Source: Corticium candelabrum (taxonomy: Eukaryota; Porifera; Homoscleromorpha; Homosclerophorida; Plakinidae). Taken from it: a stretch of 64,000 bases of DNA. Below the pieces are notes generated by a model. That model was not told where the DNA came from and did no database searches. It saw nothing but the letters and a program-made list of their open reading frames with translations. Shown in pieces: positions 46,394-58,896 of the stretch; within the stretch, counting starts at the first letter, position 1; every line of letters begins with the position of its first letter. The DNA lies in contig NC_085088.1 of the NCBI RefSeq assembly GCF_963422355.1, forward strand, positions 7,868,985-7,932,984, in the 5' to 3' direction. Both the position numbers and the translations under genes were made by a program.

Positions 46394-49060
46394 TCCTCTT
46401 TCTTACCCAATTAAAAGGACAAAGATACCACGTTTAGTCTACGTTTTGTAGTCCTTCAGGTACATTGGTTTAGTCTTGGCTCTGCCTGACATCCGTCTTG
46501 CACTGGACTCCTGTACTTTGTATCTTTCAGGATCCCTCTTCACCTCGTCCTCTCGTTTGGCCTCCTCCAACCGTTTCATATGCGCCACATGTCGGTGAAG
46601 AATCTTACTTCCTTGCTTGAGCATTACTTCTGATCCTTGTCTTCAGATGACCTCAAATGGTTTGGGGAAGTAAGTAGTTGAGAGTTTGTTTGTACGTGGT
46701 TGCTGGAGCAGCTTTTGCATTTCCTTGCTGTTTCCCTTTTTCCTTTTTCTGGCTATCTCTATCTTTCATCTCATCATTAAACAGTTGCTCAGGCAGGTGA
46801 GTAGCGAGGTTACACCTGACTGTACGTTGCAAGAAGGCTCCATCTGGGGGTATTCCTGTGATGGAATGTGGAGTTGTGCGGTATGCTTGCAGAAATGTGG
46901 TTATTTCTGTTTTCCAATCTCTCCCTTCAGAGTGTGCGATACGAATGGCTTGTAGCAAGGACCTGTTTTGTCTTTCCACTTCGTCATTGGCATGTGTCCA
47001 CAATGGCGGACTCGTCTTGTGTTCAATATCGTAGGAACAAAGAAAATTGTTGAAGGTTTTGTCTGTGAATTGCAGTCCGTTGTCTGTTAAGATGTGATAT
47101 GGTGCGCCATACCTAGTGATCTTCTCTCCAAGCATCGAATAACGTCTTGTGCTCTTGTGCTACGCATGATTTCCACTTCTGTTGTAGTAGTCAACAACAA
47201 CTAATAGATGCTCTCTAGTAGGCAATGGACCCAGCAGGTCTGCAGCTATACTAACCCATGGTGCACTCGGTAGGGTGGTTCTGGTCATGGGTGGTGCTTG
47301 ATTGGCCAGTTGTGTGATTGATCTAGAATCCTCTGATAACTCAATTTGTTGATAACCTTTTCTCAGATCTAGATTTGTGAAGTGTCGACTTCGACTCAAT
47401 TCTTGGAGAACTTCTTCGATCGTGAGTATTGGGAACCTCTCCCGTATAACAGTCTCATTGGCTCATCTCATGTCTACGCAAAGTCTAACATCATCGTTTG
47501 GCTTAGGTATCACTACCACTGGACTAATCCATGGTGTAGCGCCATCTGCTTGTTTAATAATATCAGCATCTAGCAACTGTTGTATCTCAGCTTCTACCTT
47601 GTCTCATAAACTAAAAGGGATTCGTTGTAATGGTTGAGCTACTGGTCATACGGACTTGTCAATGTGCAACTGCAGTTGACAATCACGGAGTTTTTTGATT
47701 GCTTTGAAACACTTGGGATATTTGACTTCCAATTTCTCGTTCTGGCTTATTTCTTGAACATGGCCTAGCAGTAAGAGTTTCAGTTGAGTGGAAATTTGTC
47801 TCCCTAGCAGGATCGGTCCTTTACTTTGCACAACCACAAATTCTGCTTTCACATATTTGCTGTCAGTCCATACTTCTGCCTTAAAGCTCTCCACAATGGC
47901 CAATGGTTCTGCCGACCCGTACAGAAATAACTTCGTCTCTACCTTGTGTGGTTTGTACTTGACATTACTCTTTTTCGGTTGTTCCCAGTGGTCTTGGGAC
48001 ATGATATTGCAGCTGGCGCCGCTGTCTACAATGACTTCACTTTTGACTCCTTCGATCCAAGCATCTGGGCTACGGTCACTGTCCTTTCTCTCTTCCTTTG
48101 CAAAATTGACTTGTTCATTTTTCTTGAACCCTCTTTTCTTTTTGATTGTAATTGTATTCTGCTTTTGGAAGCATAATGGCGTGTTCGACCACACCATTGA
48201 CATGTTTCGTACCTTGCTGGACATTTAGATTCATTAGCAATATTGTTTTTCCTTATCGCATCTGTAACATGGCAGTCCTCTTCTTCGTGGCATTGGATTA
48301 CCTTTCAACTGTGTTCTTCTCTGTGGCTGGACGCGATACACTTCAGCTTCTTCTCTCAACTTTGGTGGTTGTGATGGAGTTGTGGATGATCCAGTTATAT
48401 CTTGTTTCTGAATGGCAACAGTTTCCACTGTTCGAGCTATTGAGATCACTTTGGCTAGGGTCAACTCATTCCCTTCCTCCAGCAGTTTGGTGCGCACTTT
48501 GACATTAGTGCATTTTTCAATGATCTGATCCAACAGATTTTGATCTAAATCCGCAAATTGACACTTGTGAGCTTGTTCACGAAGACGTGCTAAGTATTGG
48601 TCAATAGACTCCGTACTCTGTTGATGAAGCTGGCGGATTTTGTAACTTTCATAAAATTTGTTTGAGTGGTTTGAAATGTCTGTCCAACGCTTCTAAGGCT
48701 GCCTCGTAATCTTGGTCATTCCCAGTATTTGGCTATGTAGCAAAAATGTCTTGCACTTGAGATCCAGCACAATGAAGGAGCAATGCCTGTTTACGCCGAG
48801 AGTTTTTCAACGATATAGTACTCGAAGCTTCATTTCCACTTATCCCATTGGGGCTCTGGGTTTGTCAATGTCTCTCCTTGATAGTGGAATGCCGCAACAG
48901 GGTTTAATTCCGTGCTCATAGTGATGACCGCTAATCCCAACCAGTTCTCTATCCTATATAACTGACACGTGATCTAAAAAAATGCGCAGACTGTATTGTG
49001 AGAAGGACTTTCGCTTACTGTGACCCAAAACTACCATATTCTTGAAGTCTTTATCCTCGT

Positions 49061-49548
49061 CAGGGTTCTAGCCAGGTTTTCAGCAAAGCGTGGTGGCAGG
49101 TCAGGCTTCCTAAAAGGGGCGTGGTCTTTTGTAAGGGGTGTGGTTTTGACGTGTTGTAGTTTGGTGAGTTTTTATGACTTCCTCTGCTTATTAATAATCA
49201 ATCTAGTCAGAATAACTTGGCTGTTTGTAAGATGATTTTTGGGGAAAGAGAATTAGCTGTTTGCATATCAGTATTTTGTAAGGGACAAGTATGTTTTTAT
49301 AGAAATGCCACATCCTCATTCAATTATGTTGCTTCCCATTTAGTCATCATGCTTTGTAATAAGATCTGTTAGAGCATACAACATGGAAACAAGAGCACAG
49401 TATAATTAGCACTCTCTGTAAAAGGTCAAAGTGAACAATGAGTAGTACAAACTTATGTTTCCTATCCTTGTAGTAGTGAACACAGCCACTAACTCCAACT
49501 GGAAGTGTGGCGGACCGTCACCCCTTAGTATGCCTGGCTAGAACCCTG
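49061..49548. mobile_element. nested 488-bp MITE with 5-bp TSD
   Basis: CAGGGTTCTAGCCAGG at the left and CCTGGCTAGAACCCTG at the right are perfect inverted repeats of 16 bp. CTCGT flanks both ends (49056-49060 and 49549-49553). It inserted into the 5' leader of the Gypsy element, so it is younger than that copy. It is non-coding. CAG ends and a 5-bp duplication again fit an hAT5-type element, a different family from 39604-40243. Confidence 0.9.
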
Positions 49549-49561
49549 CTCGTCGCCAAGT

Positions 49562-49681
49562 TGTAGAGTATTCCTCACATAGCTACACAACACGTACTAT
49601 CTCTCATGTAACCCCTGGATATACTCTAAATATCCCATACTCCCTGTCTAATCAACTACTGTCTATAATACTACCAGATAC

Positions 49682-49684
<3 letters not shown>
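49562..49684 (-). repeat. 5' LTR of the Gypsy element
   Basis: Same sequence as the 3' LTR (GTAGAGTATTCCTCAC... ACCAGATACTAC). Its outer edge runs straight into a (TG)n microsatellite. Confidence 0.85.
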
Positions 49685-49745
<61 letters not shown>

Positions 49746-49759
49746 TGTGTGTGTGGTGT

Positions 49760-49814
<55 letters not shown>
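49685..49814 (+). repeat. (TG)n microsatellite
   Basis: About 63 TG units with three GG interruptions. Confidence 0.97.
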
Positions 49815-49815
<1 letters not shown>

Positions 49816-50215
49816 CATCTGTAGATCAGTTGGTTAGAGAGTTGCATTTGGAGAATGAAAAACATCCGGGACATTGAGGTCGTTGGTTTGTGGACGAGTA
49901 GAGACATAATTTCCCTGGCCAAGAAATTCACACACAATTGCCTCTCTCGACTCAGGAGTATAAATGAGTACCTGGTCTTTGACTGGGGGTGGACTAGACT
50001 GCTGGTTTGGCAGAACATCATGCAGTATATACGGGCACGAGTGGACTTGAGGTCCAGTCCCGCGGCTGCACCAAAGTCAGTGCCCTTTGATGCTCTGGCC
50101 ACACATCAAGGGGTACGTCAGCGTGGCCTAAAATTCTGAGCAGCGCCGGAGTCCCTACCTAGAAATAGGCAAGGGGTGCTACATCTTCTGAACTTTCCGA
50201 AGGGCATATCCTTTT
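49815..50215 (+). mobile_element. probable tRNA-derived SINE, second family
   Basis: The head GCATCTGTAGATCAGTTGGT with an A-box-like TAGATCAGTTGG is followed about 50 bp later by GAGGTCGTTGGTTTG, a degraded B-box context. The body ends near a (TG)n tract. Only one copy lies in the window, so the repeat status rests on the tRNA-like head. Confidence 0.4.
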
Positions 50216-50220
50216 GTCCA

Positions 50221-50222
<2 letters not shown>

Positions 50223-50275
<53 letters not shown>
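50223..50275 (+). repeat. (TG)n microsatellite
   Basis: About 25 TG units. Confidence 0.97.
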
Positions 50276-50279
<4 letters not shown>

Positions 50280-50289
50280 GTGTGCATGT

Positions 50290-51215
50290 GTCGGATGTAG
50301 CATGGCGGCGCTTGGAGTCATTTGCTTTTTGTGTCACCTGGTGCTTTTGGGTGTTTTTGCCTGACTTTTCATGAATTTTGAAGCTGTCAACTTTTCATCA
50401 ACATCTGGAAACGTCAGGGAAAGGTCACGCCCGGCATCATCATTGTAGGGGATGTGGCAACATGTTATACACTAGAAAACACTTGCATATTAATTGTGTG
50501 ATGTTGTACGTGCCTCGAGTGCATGCAACCTCAGAAAAGCCACAGCTTCCCAGTACAAACCAGATTACGGAGGCTGCAAATGAAGCATAATCGGAGGACC
50601 CTTAGTCTCAAATATTGGTTGCTGGAACTTAGGCAGTCTTCTAGATGAAGAGGGTAATTTGAGAACTACAAGGAAACAAGGATAATCCATCATTTTACGG
50701 AATATGAGGTTTCTGGCTCAATTGCTGAGCATTCGCTGTAGTGGATATATCAGAAAGGTTTGCAAATGAAATTTACGACCTTGGCAGTCATAATGATATA
50801 ATTATGCATGCAGACCGTGAAGTACCAAATTACAGGTCAAGCTTGTCATGTTGCTGGTCAGCTGTGTACACGTACGTACATCCACGTGCATGTCAGTTGT
50901 TTCTTGAAACAAGTTTGAGAGTGGGTTTAAGCGTTTCTTCTCGTTGTATTCTACATTCATTTACATCTACTTTCATTCTACATCTACATTCAGTATACCT
51001 AATGTGGAAAAAATGCCGTATGAAATGAACAATAGTTGAGTTCGTAACAGCTTCAGTTATCGAACATTTTTACTTATCCAACAGGGGTCCGGTCCCAAGG
51101 GGTCGGATAAGTGACACGCGACTGTAGGCATTATTTTGTTAACCTGCAAGTTTAGCAGTCCAGTTTAGGGCCCAGTCTAGCAGCACATTACAATCATCTT
51201 GACTTGAGCTAAATG
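50290..51215. other. DCTD intron 1 sequence without identifiable feature
   Basis: No supportable exon, RNA or transposon motif on either strand. Confidence 0.4.
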
Positions 51216-51219
51216 CGTA

Positions 51220-51690
51220 GATGAGTTAAGCATTTCCATCAAGTTGAGCCTAGGAATAGGTATGTAGACTCAGAAAACCATCTGGATATAGCAGCATATG
51301 ACTACTGGACATTCCACTACAGATCTGGATATTTCAGTGGCTCATTCTCTTCACTCTACAATCTGCTGCAGAGAAATCAGGCTATGTGGCCAAGTTGAGG
51401 GGACAAAGGACAATGACAATACGAACACAGAACACAGAGTCTCAATCAGGGTCCAATAGCCCATGCATTCCCTTGGTCTTTGACTTTGGCTTCTAGGGCA
51501 CTATGGCTGAAGAATGTCTCAACAGAATCTCAAAGAAGTCAAAAGATGAAAATGGGAGAAACAGTGAAGCAGGTTGTAGAGTCAGATGGAGGAAACAACT
51601 GTCTGTTGTTTTACAGTCTTGCAATGCTCGTGTGATTTTGAAAAAAGTTGCCCAAAATTTCCAAGTGAAACTTTGACAACTTTATATATA
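51220..51690 (+). pseudogene. LINE C-terminal tail, second family, copy B
   Basis: DNA-level similarity to 26400-26900 runs throughout (CATCAAGTTGAGCCTAG, ATCAGGCTATG, CACTATGGCTGAAGAAT, GATGGAGGAA-CAACTGTCTGT). Coding remnants include MAEECLNRISKKSKDENGR. It is decayed. Confidence 0.65.
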
Positions 51691-51739
51691 ACTATATGAG
51701 ATCCCGTTCTTTGCTCAGGTTGATTAGATTATTGATTGT

Positions 51740-52210
51740 TAGTTGATATCCCATTGAAGACAAATGAAAATGTAACCAAGTGTCCTGTTCTGAAAAATTC
51801 CGTTCAGAGCTATACATTTCTGGGGAGCAGAAACTTGGAAGTCATGTGCAGTTACTTACTCACTCATATAATCGGTTCCCCATATAACTTACCAAGTCAC
51901 GTTTCGACAGTTCCGTTGGACGTCACTTTGGAGATGCTGCTGCTGTTCTGGAGAACAGGTGTATCGAACATGGCAACTATTCGATGGGCCTACGTGGGCA
52001 AATGAAAATAGTCGTATTTTTCAAAACTCGGATATAGTGGAAAATGCCTTGTTTTTATCAGCATTGCTGGCAATGAACAACACACTCCGTGCGTACTGTC
52101 TGACGTCAGGAACGTGCAGTTTAAATTCGGTGGAGATCCAATGCGTCATTCCAGAGAAATTTGCATTCAAGTGGAGGCGGGTTCGACCAGCAGGAAATGG
52201 CGTCATCCCA
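51740..52210 (+). CDS. dispersed coding repeat of unknown family, copy B
   Basis: This is the plus-strand counterpart of 22206-22567. NMATIRW is followed after a stop by SRIFQNSDIVENALFLSALL, LRAYCLTSGTCSLNSVEIQC and VIPEKFAFKWRRVR. The C-terminal part is conserved at the protein level between the copies. The upstream frame (51736-52005) ends in a stop before the conserved part, so this copy is broken or spliced. Family unknown. Confidence 0.35.
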
Positions 52211-52328
52211 AGAGAAGTTCAGAAAAAAACGACAACAAACTCTCTGTCGAGTGTCAGGGATTTGGTGTGCACATGCAAAATTTGGTGGCACTGCAACTCG
52301 CCTTTCTTGGAAATTCTCTCTTACAAAT

Positions 52329-52329
52329 G

Positions 52330-52402
<73 letters not shown>
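52329..52402 (+). repeat. (CA)n microsatellite
   Basis: About 37 uninterrupted CA units. Confidence 0.97.
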
Positions 52403-52405
<3 letters not shown>

Positions 52406-52419
52406 CATGTACACGCACC

Positions 52420-53930
52420 ACAATGTTACCTATGTGTACAGTTCTGAGTTTTGTTCGAATATCTTAGACAGTTCTCTTCTGATATGTGCTTGGTGACCCA
52501 ATGACCAAGGTGTCAACGACTAAAGTGTTCAAATACTAACGCAGTACAGTTGGAAGGATTGCCCCATGCATCAGACTTCTACTTGTTTTTTATTTTTCTT
52601 GTTTTCGTCTTGCTGCTGCCACCTTATCCTTAGCTCCTGCTTAGGATAGAACATGATTGACCACAATCCTAAGAGAACTTAACTCTTCTGAGAGAAAATA
52701 GTGAACCGTGGAAGCTGCCATGTTGAGATGTCATCAAATCTTGTACGTTGCTCGACCTCTTGGATGGGGATGGTGTTGTGCCGAAAGACATATGTCCCAG
52801 ACAAATTGGGGGTTATTGGTCCTTGCGGGAGGTATTCTTTCTCTGATTGCTCTTGTTAAGAGATTTGTTTATTACATGTCGCATTTATGCTCAAGTTTTC
52901 AATGTCAATATTGTAAACACTCCAGTGTCACTGACGTTGAGACTGGAATTGAACCAAGTTCTATTCCAGTGTCAACAACCGGATTTACTCAGCTTCATCC
53001 ACTACCATTTTCAACCAATCAAAGCACACATTCGGAACTCAAACAGACATCTGGGATCAGCAGTGGATGAAGCGCTGGTGAGGAACTACCCGTGTTATTG
53101 GCAAATCCAGTCAAATTATTAAAAAGACTTAGAACTGAAAGGAAATGCCCTTGAATTGTCTTTGCTGCCGGCATTGCTAAAAAACTATTCTTCTAATCCA
53201 CTTTCATCTCTTTTCAGCTGTTTGAACTCTGTTGTGCTACGACACAGTAGAAATAGCAAAAGAAGAGTAGTGTGTAATAAGGGTATTTGCTTATGCTGAG
53301 AGTGCTGGACTCGAGTTTCAGACCATCTGATCTGCGTGTCGCATCGTGCAAATATTGTGAACCGGGCTTTTAGTGGGTAATGACCTGATCTCTCATCAGC
53401 GTTTTCAACAGGATCAGTACAAGCACCCTAGGATCTGTATTGCTGGAATCCAACTTTTGGAAGCCTGTTGGAAAGCATGCAAAGACAAGGAGGCAAAGAG
53501 AAAGCATCTGAAGTGGCTTTAAATTCTGCATGCCCGCCGACTAGAGGCAAACGCTGGACACGGCGGATGCAAAGGCTTCATCATCAGGCATTGCTCGGAA
53601 TTCAGACAACATTGGACATCTAGTTTACAGCACTGATACGATATGTACAATAGCTTTTATGAGAACACCTCACAAGCTGTAAATACGATCGCTTACCTCA
53701 TTAGCCCTTGCATCTGCACGCGCTATGATGTTGTCCTGCTAAGTTTTATTAGCATTCTCAACCGATTGACTGCCTTTCTCAGGGCGGGGGTTTCAATTCA
53801 TACGGTTGCAATTGAGTGAAGAAGGACCCTCCTCTCCCGAACTAGGTTTGATCGGCACAGTCCCCAGACCACTTTTTCAGTCCTCGCCACCTCACGTGGA
53901 AAAAATGGTCAGGCACTGAGATGGTATTTG
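52420..53930. other. DCTD intron 1, no firm feature
   Basis: A plus-strand frame at 52708-53070 has one hydrophobic segment (WGLLVLAGGILSLIALV) but no other support. Nothing else could be assigned. Confidence 0.3.
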
Positions 53931-53939
53931 GGGTGATGT

Positions 53940-56520
53940 TAAGTTACACATGCTTGCCAAAGCAGTTCTTCATGTTCCTAAGCAAGGACAGAAACGCCAT
54001 GTGGTCAAGGACATCCTGTTGTCTTATCTGAAACGTTGGAAACAGGGAGCTCTACGCTCTTTGTGGCAAGAAGCCGGCCTAGAAGCATTACCCTGTATGA
54101 GTAGTTCCACTTCTCCATGCTCTAGTAATGTTTGTCATTCTGTGAAGCTGACCATGGAAGGTCGATATGGTGATGCAACGATTGCTTTACGTTCTAGGGA
54201 TGTGCTGCCATTGATGACCCTGTTTGCTTTTGCTGAACTGACACTTTGTCATCCTGAACAGGATTGGCAAAATGGTCTACTGAAATTTCTCCGGCTTTGA
54301 GTGTTGACTCACAGTCTGTTTTAGATGCATTGGAAGCTTTTCCCAGGGTCACCAGTCCTAGTTTGTCACAACTACAAGCCCAGCACATTTTGGATGCTGT
54401 GAAAGGCTCTTGTGTTTCTGAGGCTTAATCCTGTCTAGACAACCCTTCTCACTTGGTAACTTCTTTACTAGCTGGAAAAGTTGATCAATGACTTGCCCCT
54501 TGGTTGTCAGGAGCTCCACTAACAGCTCTACATAAGAAAGCTGGCAGAGTCCATTCTATTGCTGTTGGTGATGTTATTCGTCGTTTGGTTAGTAGAGTGT
54601 GCTGAAGAGCAAGGAAATCTTGTCTTTGTGAAGTCTTTCTTCTCTATGGTTAAGTCAGTATGGGTGTTGGCGGAGGTGCGGACGCTGCAGTTCATACCCT
54701 GGGGTTCTTCATTGGTTCTAATGCAGACAGGGAAGGTCTGTGTTGTGTCAAAGTTGACTTTCGCAATGCCTTCAATGAATGTTATAGAGAGGCCTTCTTG
54801 TCTCGTTTGAACGATGACCTTTTTACTTGTGTACAATGGTTGTACCATGCTGCTGGTGAACTTTGCTTTGGTAAAGGTCGCATCTTGTCTACTGCTAGAG
54901 CTCAACAAGATGACCCATTGGGTCCTTTGTTGTTCTTATTAGTGGTATTGCAGTGTCTTAACTCAGTTGGCTCTCATCATGGTTTAAATCTACAACTCTG
55001 GTACCTTTGATGATGGTTCATTTGTCAGACCTCGACCATTGGTTGGAAAGTTTATGCAATCAATTGTTTCAACTGGTCCTAACTTTGGTTTGGATCTCAT
55101 TTTGGGAAAGTGTGAGGTCTTCTGGCTCAGTGGCGATCAATCCTTCCCTGAATTACCTTGTGAAATCAGATATTTATTGAAGGAATTGACCTACTTGGCT
55201 CTCCAGTGTATGGCTCTGATCAGTTTTTCAAGTCTACTGTTGATTCAAAAGTCAAGAAGGTGCTTGAGTCTCAATCTCAGCTTATTTTATTGATTTAAAT
55301 AATACTCAGGTGGCACTACACCTTTTACGGAGCTGCCTCAGTATCTGCAAGATCAATCATTTGTAGCGCACAGTTGTTCCTGGGTTAGCCGATGCTGAAT
55401 TTTCATTGTTTGATAAGGCTTTGAGGCGCTCTTTCGAACTAATTACTCATTTTTCGATTCAAGATTCATCTTGGTTACAAGCTACTTTGCCTATTTGTTG
55501 TAGTGGACTTGGTTTCTGAGAAGCTGTTGCCTCCTTTGCTGCAGCTTTTGTCGGGATCTGTTATTTAACCAGGAGCTTAATTCGGTCCTTTCTTTGTCAA
55601 GCCAATTTATCAACTGATTCTCCTGTTGAATGTCAGATACGCCCATTGTTAATTGTGTTCGGTGAAGCTGAGGCACAAATGCGTTTATGCAACCAGTTAC
55701 CTGATGGTGTTGGTTGTCCCAGCATGTGTGCTTCACAACATTTTCTACAACACGAGATGGAGCTTGATTTGCTGTCATCCCTTACACAGACAGCCACTCT
55801 TAGGGGAAAAGCACAGCTTAACACCATTGCTAGGAATCATGCTGGTACTTGGTTGTGGGCAATACCAAACTTTCACCTAAGCTTTGCCATGTCACCTCAT
55901 GAATTTGTATTAGCTGTAAGACTACGGGTTGGAGCTCCTCTCTTTCCTTTTCCTCTTTAGTCCGTGAAGTGTGTTTGGGGCCAAGTTCTAGATCCTTTTG
56001 GGATCATTTACTAAGTTGTGATTATGGTCCAACACGGACAAGACAGCATAACTCGCTCTGTGACGTCATCTTTCATGGTCTTTTGACTGACAACAAGTAT
56101 GTGAAAAGTAAGCAACGATGCTCCAATTATGATGCCAGTCTTCCGGGTGATATTTTTCACCCTGACTTTGACAATCACTGTGAACAATAATGTACAGCCA
56201 TCATCAAAGCTGCCGTTAAGGCATGTGCTGCAGCAGAACATGCTGAAGCCAGGAAAGATGATCATCATGAGGCCAGAGTAATGGCAGTGGGAGGAGAGTT
56301 CTACCCGCTTGTTGTTGAGACTTATGGCTTTTGGACTTCTGCAAGTTTGCAAACATTAAAGTTAATCTGCTCAAGAGTGTCCACTGTAACAAGTTACTTG
56401 TTTTCACTGACGCAGAAGAATCTGATGCAACAACTCTCAATAAAACTGGATGTACAATGCGATAGATGATTTCTCAAAGGTTACTAGTAGATACCGTTGA
56501 GGGTTTTTAGTGGGATCTGC
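53940..56520 (+). pseudogene. RLE-type LINE, plus strand, decayed
   Basis: AKAVLHVPKQGQKRHVVKDI and EGRYGDATIALRSRDVL (N-terminal part), then reverse transcriptase with KVDFRNAFNECYREAFLSRL (54750) and AQQDDPLGPLLF (54900). The catalytic YLDDG is broken by one extra T at 54996. The C-terminal part has LRLCNQLPDG..., LCDVIFHGLL (56060), GDIFHPDFDN (56150, the PD...D endonuclease region), FYPLVVETYGFWT (56300). The end is LMQQLSIKL. It is a nearly full coding span, the most complete copy of the family in the window. Confidence 0.78.
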
Positions 56521-56608
56521 CTTCAGATAGCAATAATTTGATTCAGTAATTAGAGGGTTAGAAGGGGAGAAAACATATTACATTATATATAAAACTATAT
56601 GCTAATAG

Positions 56609-56610
56609 AT

Positions 56611-56638
<28 letters not shown>
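56609..56638 (+). repeat. (TA)n microsatellite
   Basis: About 14 TA units, about 100 bp downstream of the LINE end. Confidence 0.95.
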
Positions 56639-56641
<3 letters not shown>

Positions 56642-57078
56642 AATTATACTAGAATTTAATTTTTTTGTAAAATAGTAAGAGAAATGTAATGATTGCATAA
56701 AAACAATAGAAATAAGTGGGACATAGTAGTACTATACTATATAGTACGTAGGACATACTACGCGCCAGTACATTGGATTGAAAAAAGCGAACCTACACAG
56801 CTGAGTGGCCAGTTTGTCCAAGTGCCCCTATGAACTACCAGCCTACTGGACTGAGTTACACATTTTTCTGGTGAAGACAACTTCTAGTCTTTTATGCTGG
56901 CAAATGTTCTCTATGTTAGATGCATTTTGACACCATGCATGTAGAGTATGTTTGCATGCAAGTCTAATTGAAGTTATCTATGTGACATTCATATTTCTTT
57001 GTCAGTTACATATTGTTAATTAGTCTCTTTCAGATTATATCAGGGGATGACTTATTTTTTGTTTATCACATTTTCTAG

Positions 57079-57292
57079 TTTGTCATGCAGAGATGAATGC
57101 CATTTTGAACAAGAACTCAACTGATGTCAAGGGATGCACAATATATGCCGCTCTTTTTCCGTGCAATGAGTGTGCAAAGCTGATTATCCAGTCTGGTATC
57201 AAAGAGATTGTTTATTGCTGTGATAAGTATCATGGAAGATCTGAGTTTGTGGCCTCAAGACGTCTTCTTGATATGGCAGGAGTGAAGTACTG
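57079..57292 (+). CDS. DCTD: deoxycytidylate deaminase, exon 2 (zinc site)
   Basis: After a TTTTCTAG acceptor the split codon is Val. The exon encodes [19 protein letters not shown], then [29 protein letters not shown] and [12 protein letters not shown] supplies one zinc ligand and the catalytic Glu, and PCNEC supplies the two Cys ligands. Human DCTD has the same words at the same spacing. The donor is TG/GTTAGT in phase 2. Confidence 0.97.
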
Positions 57293-58890
57293 GTTAGTAT
57301 TTACTTGATAATAATATATCTTAAATATTTGTTTGTGGAATGTGCAACTAAACACAAATTGTACCTATGTTTTGGCCAGTTTCCCTGGTTTTACCTCTGA
57401 GTATATTGGTTTCTGAGTTGGTTGTGTAAGGTGGTTGTAGATTTGGGACTGGACAATATTATCTTGGTTTTGGGATCTTTTTTATTTAGAGGTGCACGGT
57501 GACTGCAAAATGAACTTGTGTAGTTTATCTGGTTTAATTAACACAGGATTGCATAGAGATAGATGTTAATACATTTAAATATGATGTTAACTTACGAAAC
57601 TAGGTGTTAGCATTTCTTCTTGTGCAGTTTTAGTCTGTGTTGGGTAAGCTTTGTCCACTATATATGTATGTGACGTCCACCTCAGCAGCTCATCTAAAAT
57701 GAATTGCTATGTTGTATGTATTAGTTATTACACGGGTAGCTGGTGTTTATCGCATTTATTGACCTGAGGTGGAGGTGTCCATAATGCCATAAAAACCACA
57801 TACCCATGTAATATGTAATTTATTGTATGGGCGTGGTCAAGTGACGACAAGGACAACAAGGAGAACAACCCCAGCAATGCTGCTGAATGGGACAGGTCAT
57901 GTGAAGCAACAACACCTGCACTCCCCTTCCACTTTTCAAATTGCAGCGTTACATTCTACATGGGCAACAAGCAATAAATAACTTGATTGTGCTTGTAACC
58001 TTGCAGACGTAGTTACTAGTAGTAGATGTACTAGGTGTTATGTGACTGCCGTAAGTGTGTTGTGTTATGTTTGGTAGCTAATGGCTTGTGAAAGTTTGTA
58101 TAAGGGAAAGATGCTAATAGACTAAATGCATTTAGTGTATTGTATTTGTGCCTGATGTTTACTCTAAAATATACCCAGGGTATATTCTGTTGCTATGACA
58201 ATGGGTGGATTATCACTATATTCTACCTCCACGTGACCTGTACAAGCGCTGTAACTGGCTCATATTGCATACCCGACCACGCCCATATAATAATGTGAAG
58301 AAATTGCTTTATGGCAGTGGCATGCTCCAGCTTGAGCTGCAGGCTGCTGAGGATAGTGTATTTTTCTATTAGGGCAGGAAGCCACAGGCTACTGCAGAAG
58401 TTGGACCAATTATAGGCTAGTGTGAAGTCACGTGTGGTCAGTTTCCTCCATGATATAATTTGCTCATTACTGTACAGCATAGACCTCAAAAAATCCTAAT
58501 TACCTCTGCCTCAGAGTTACATTTTAAAGTGTGGTTGGAAACAATGGAGTGGTGACCTGATGTGTTATGCAACAATGCATTATACAACTCTTAGACTGAT
58601 GATCGGATGAACTGAGTTGTCATTTTGACAAATCTCAATTATGCACAAAGAGATGACAAGACAAAGAGAGACACGGTAGAAAATAGAATACGTCACAAAA
58701 TCCTGCACAAGGATTTGATGTAAGTGAGAAAGGCATGTGCTAAACCAGTTGCACTTTTTCTTCCCATCACCTGTCACACCTACAGGCAAAGATGCAGCAA
58801 GTACTGTAAGGGCGCAGTAAGCTGACCAGAACCTGATGCATGTACAACCACTGCCTTTAGAGCCTACATGACTCCAGCTGCTGGCGGAGC
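57293..58890. repeat. DCTD intron 2 with small inverted repeats
   Basis: GTCCACCTCAG (57677) pairs with CTGAGGTGGAGGTGTCC (57763). TTATTGTATGGGCGTGGTC (57824) pairs with GACCACGCCCATATAATAA (58275). These look like ends of short fold-back elements. No coding feature seen. Confidence 0.5.
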
Positions 58891-58896
58891 TGTGCT

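Larger units (their letters stand above)
46258..49684 (-). mobile_element. Gypsy LTR retrotransposon, internally deleted, minus strand
   Basis: The short LTRs are 46258-46393 and 49562-49684. Next to the left LTR lies a purine tract (minus strand AAGAAAGAGGA). Next to the right LTR, after removal of a nested MITE, is a candidate primer-binding site TGGCGACGAGG. Reading right to left: gag starts at about 48919 (MSTELNPVAAFHYQGETL, then a stop). A zinc knuckle CYRC is followed by a frame break (48260). The protease has VIVDSGASCNIMSQDHWE (about 48020). A reverse transcriptase start FTNLDLRKGYQQIELSED (about 47370) is joined directly to the integrase linker (APPMTRTTLPSAPWVSIAAD). The integrase has ILTDNGLQFTDKTF and VERQNRSLLQAIR. 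The rest of reverse transcriptase and RNase H is deleted. It is a non-autonomous, decayed copy in DCTD intron 1. Confidence 0.88.

Noticed and set aside
47377..48502. Plus-strand frames within the Gypsy element
   Set aside because: They are antisense to gag, protease and reverse transcriptase that carry recognisable motifs on the minus strand.
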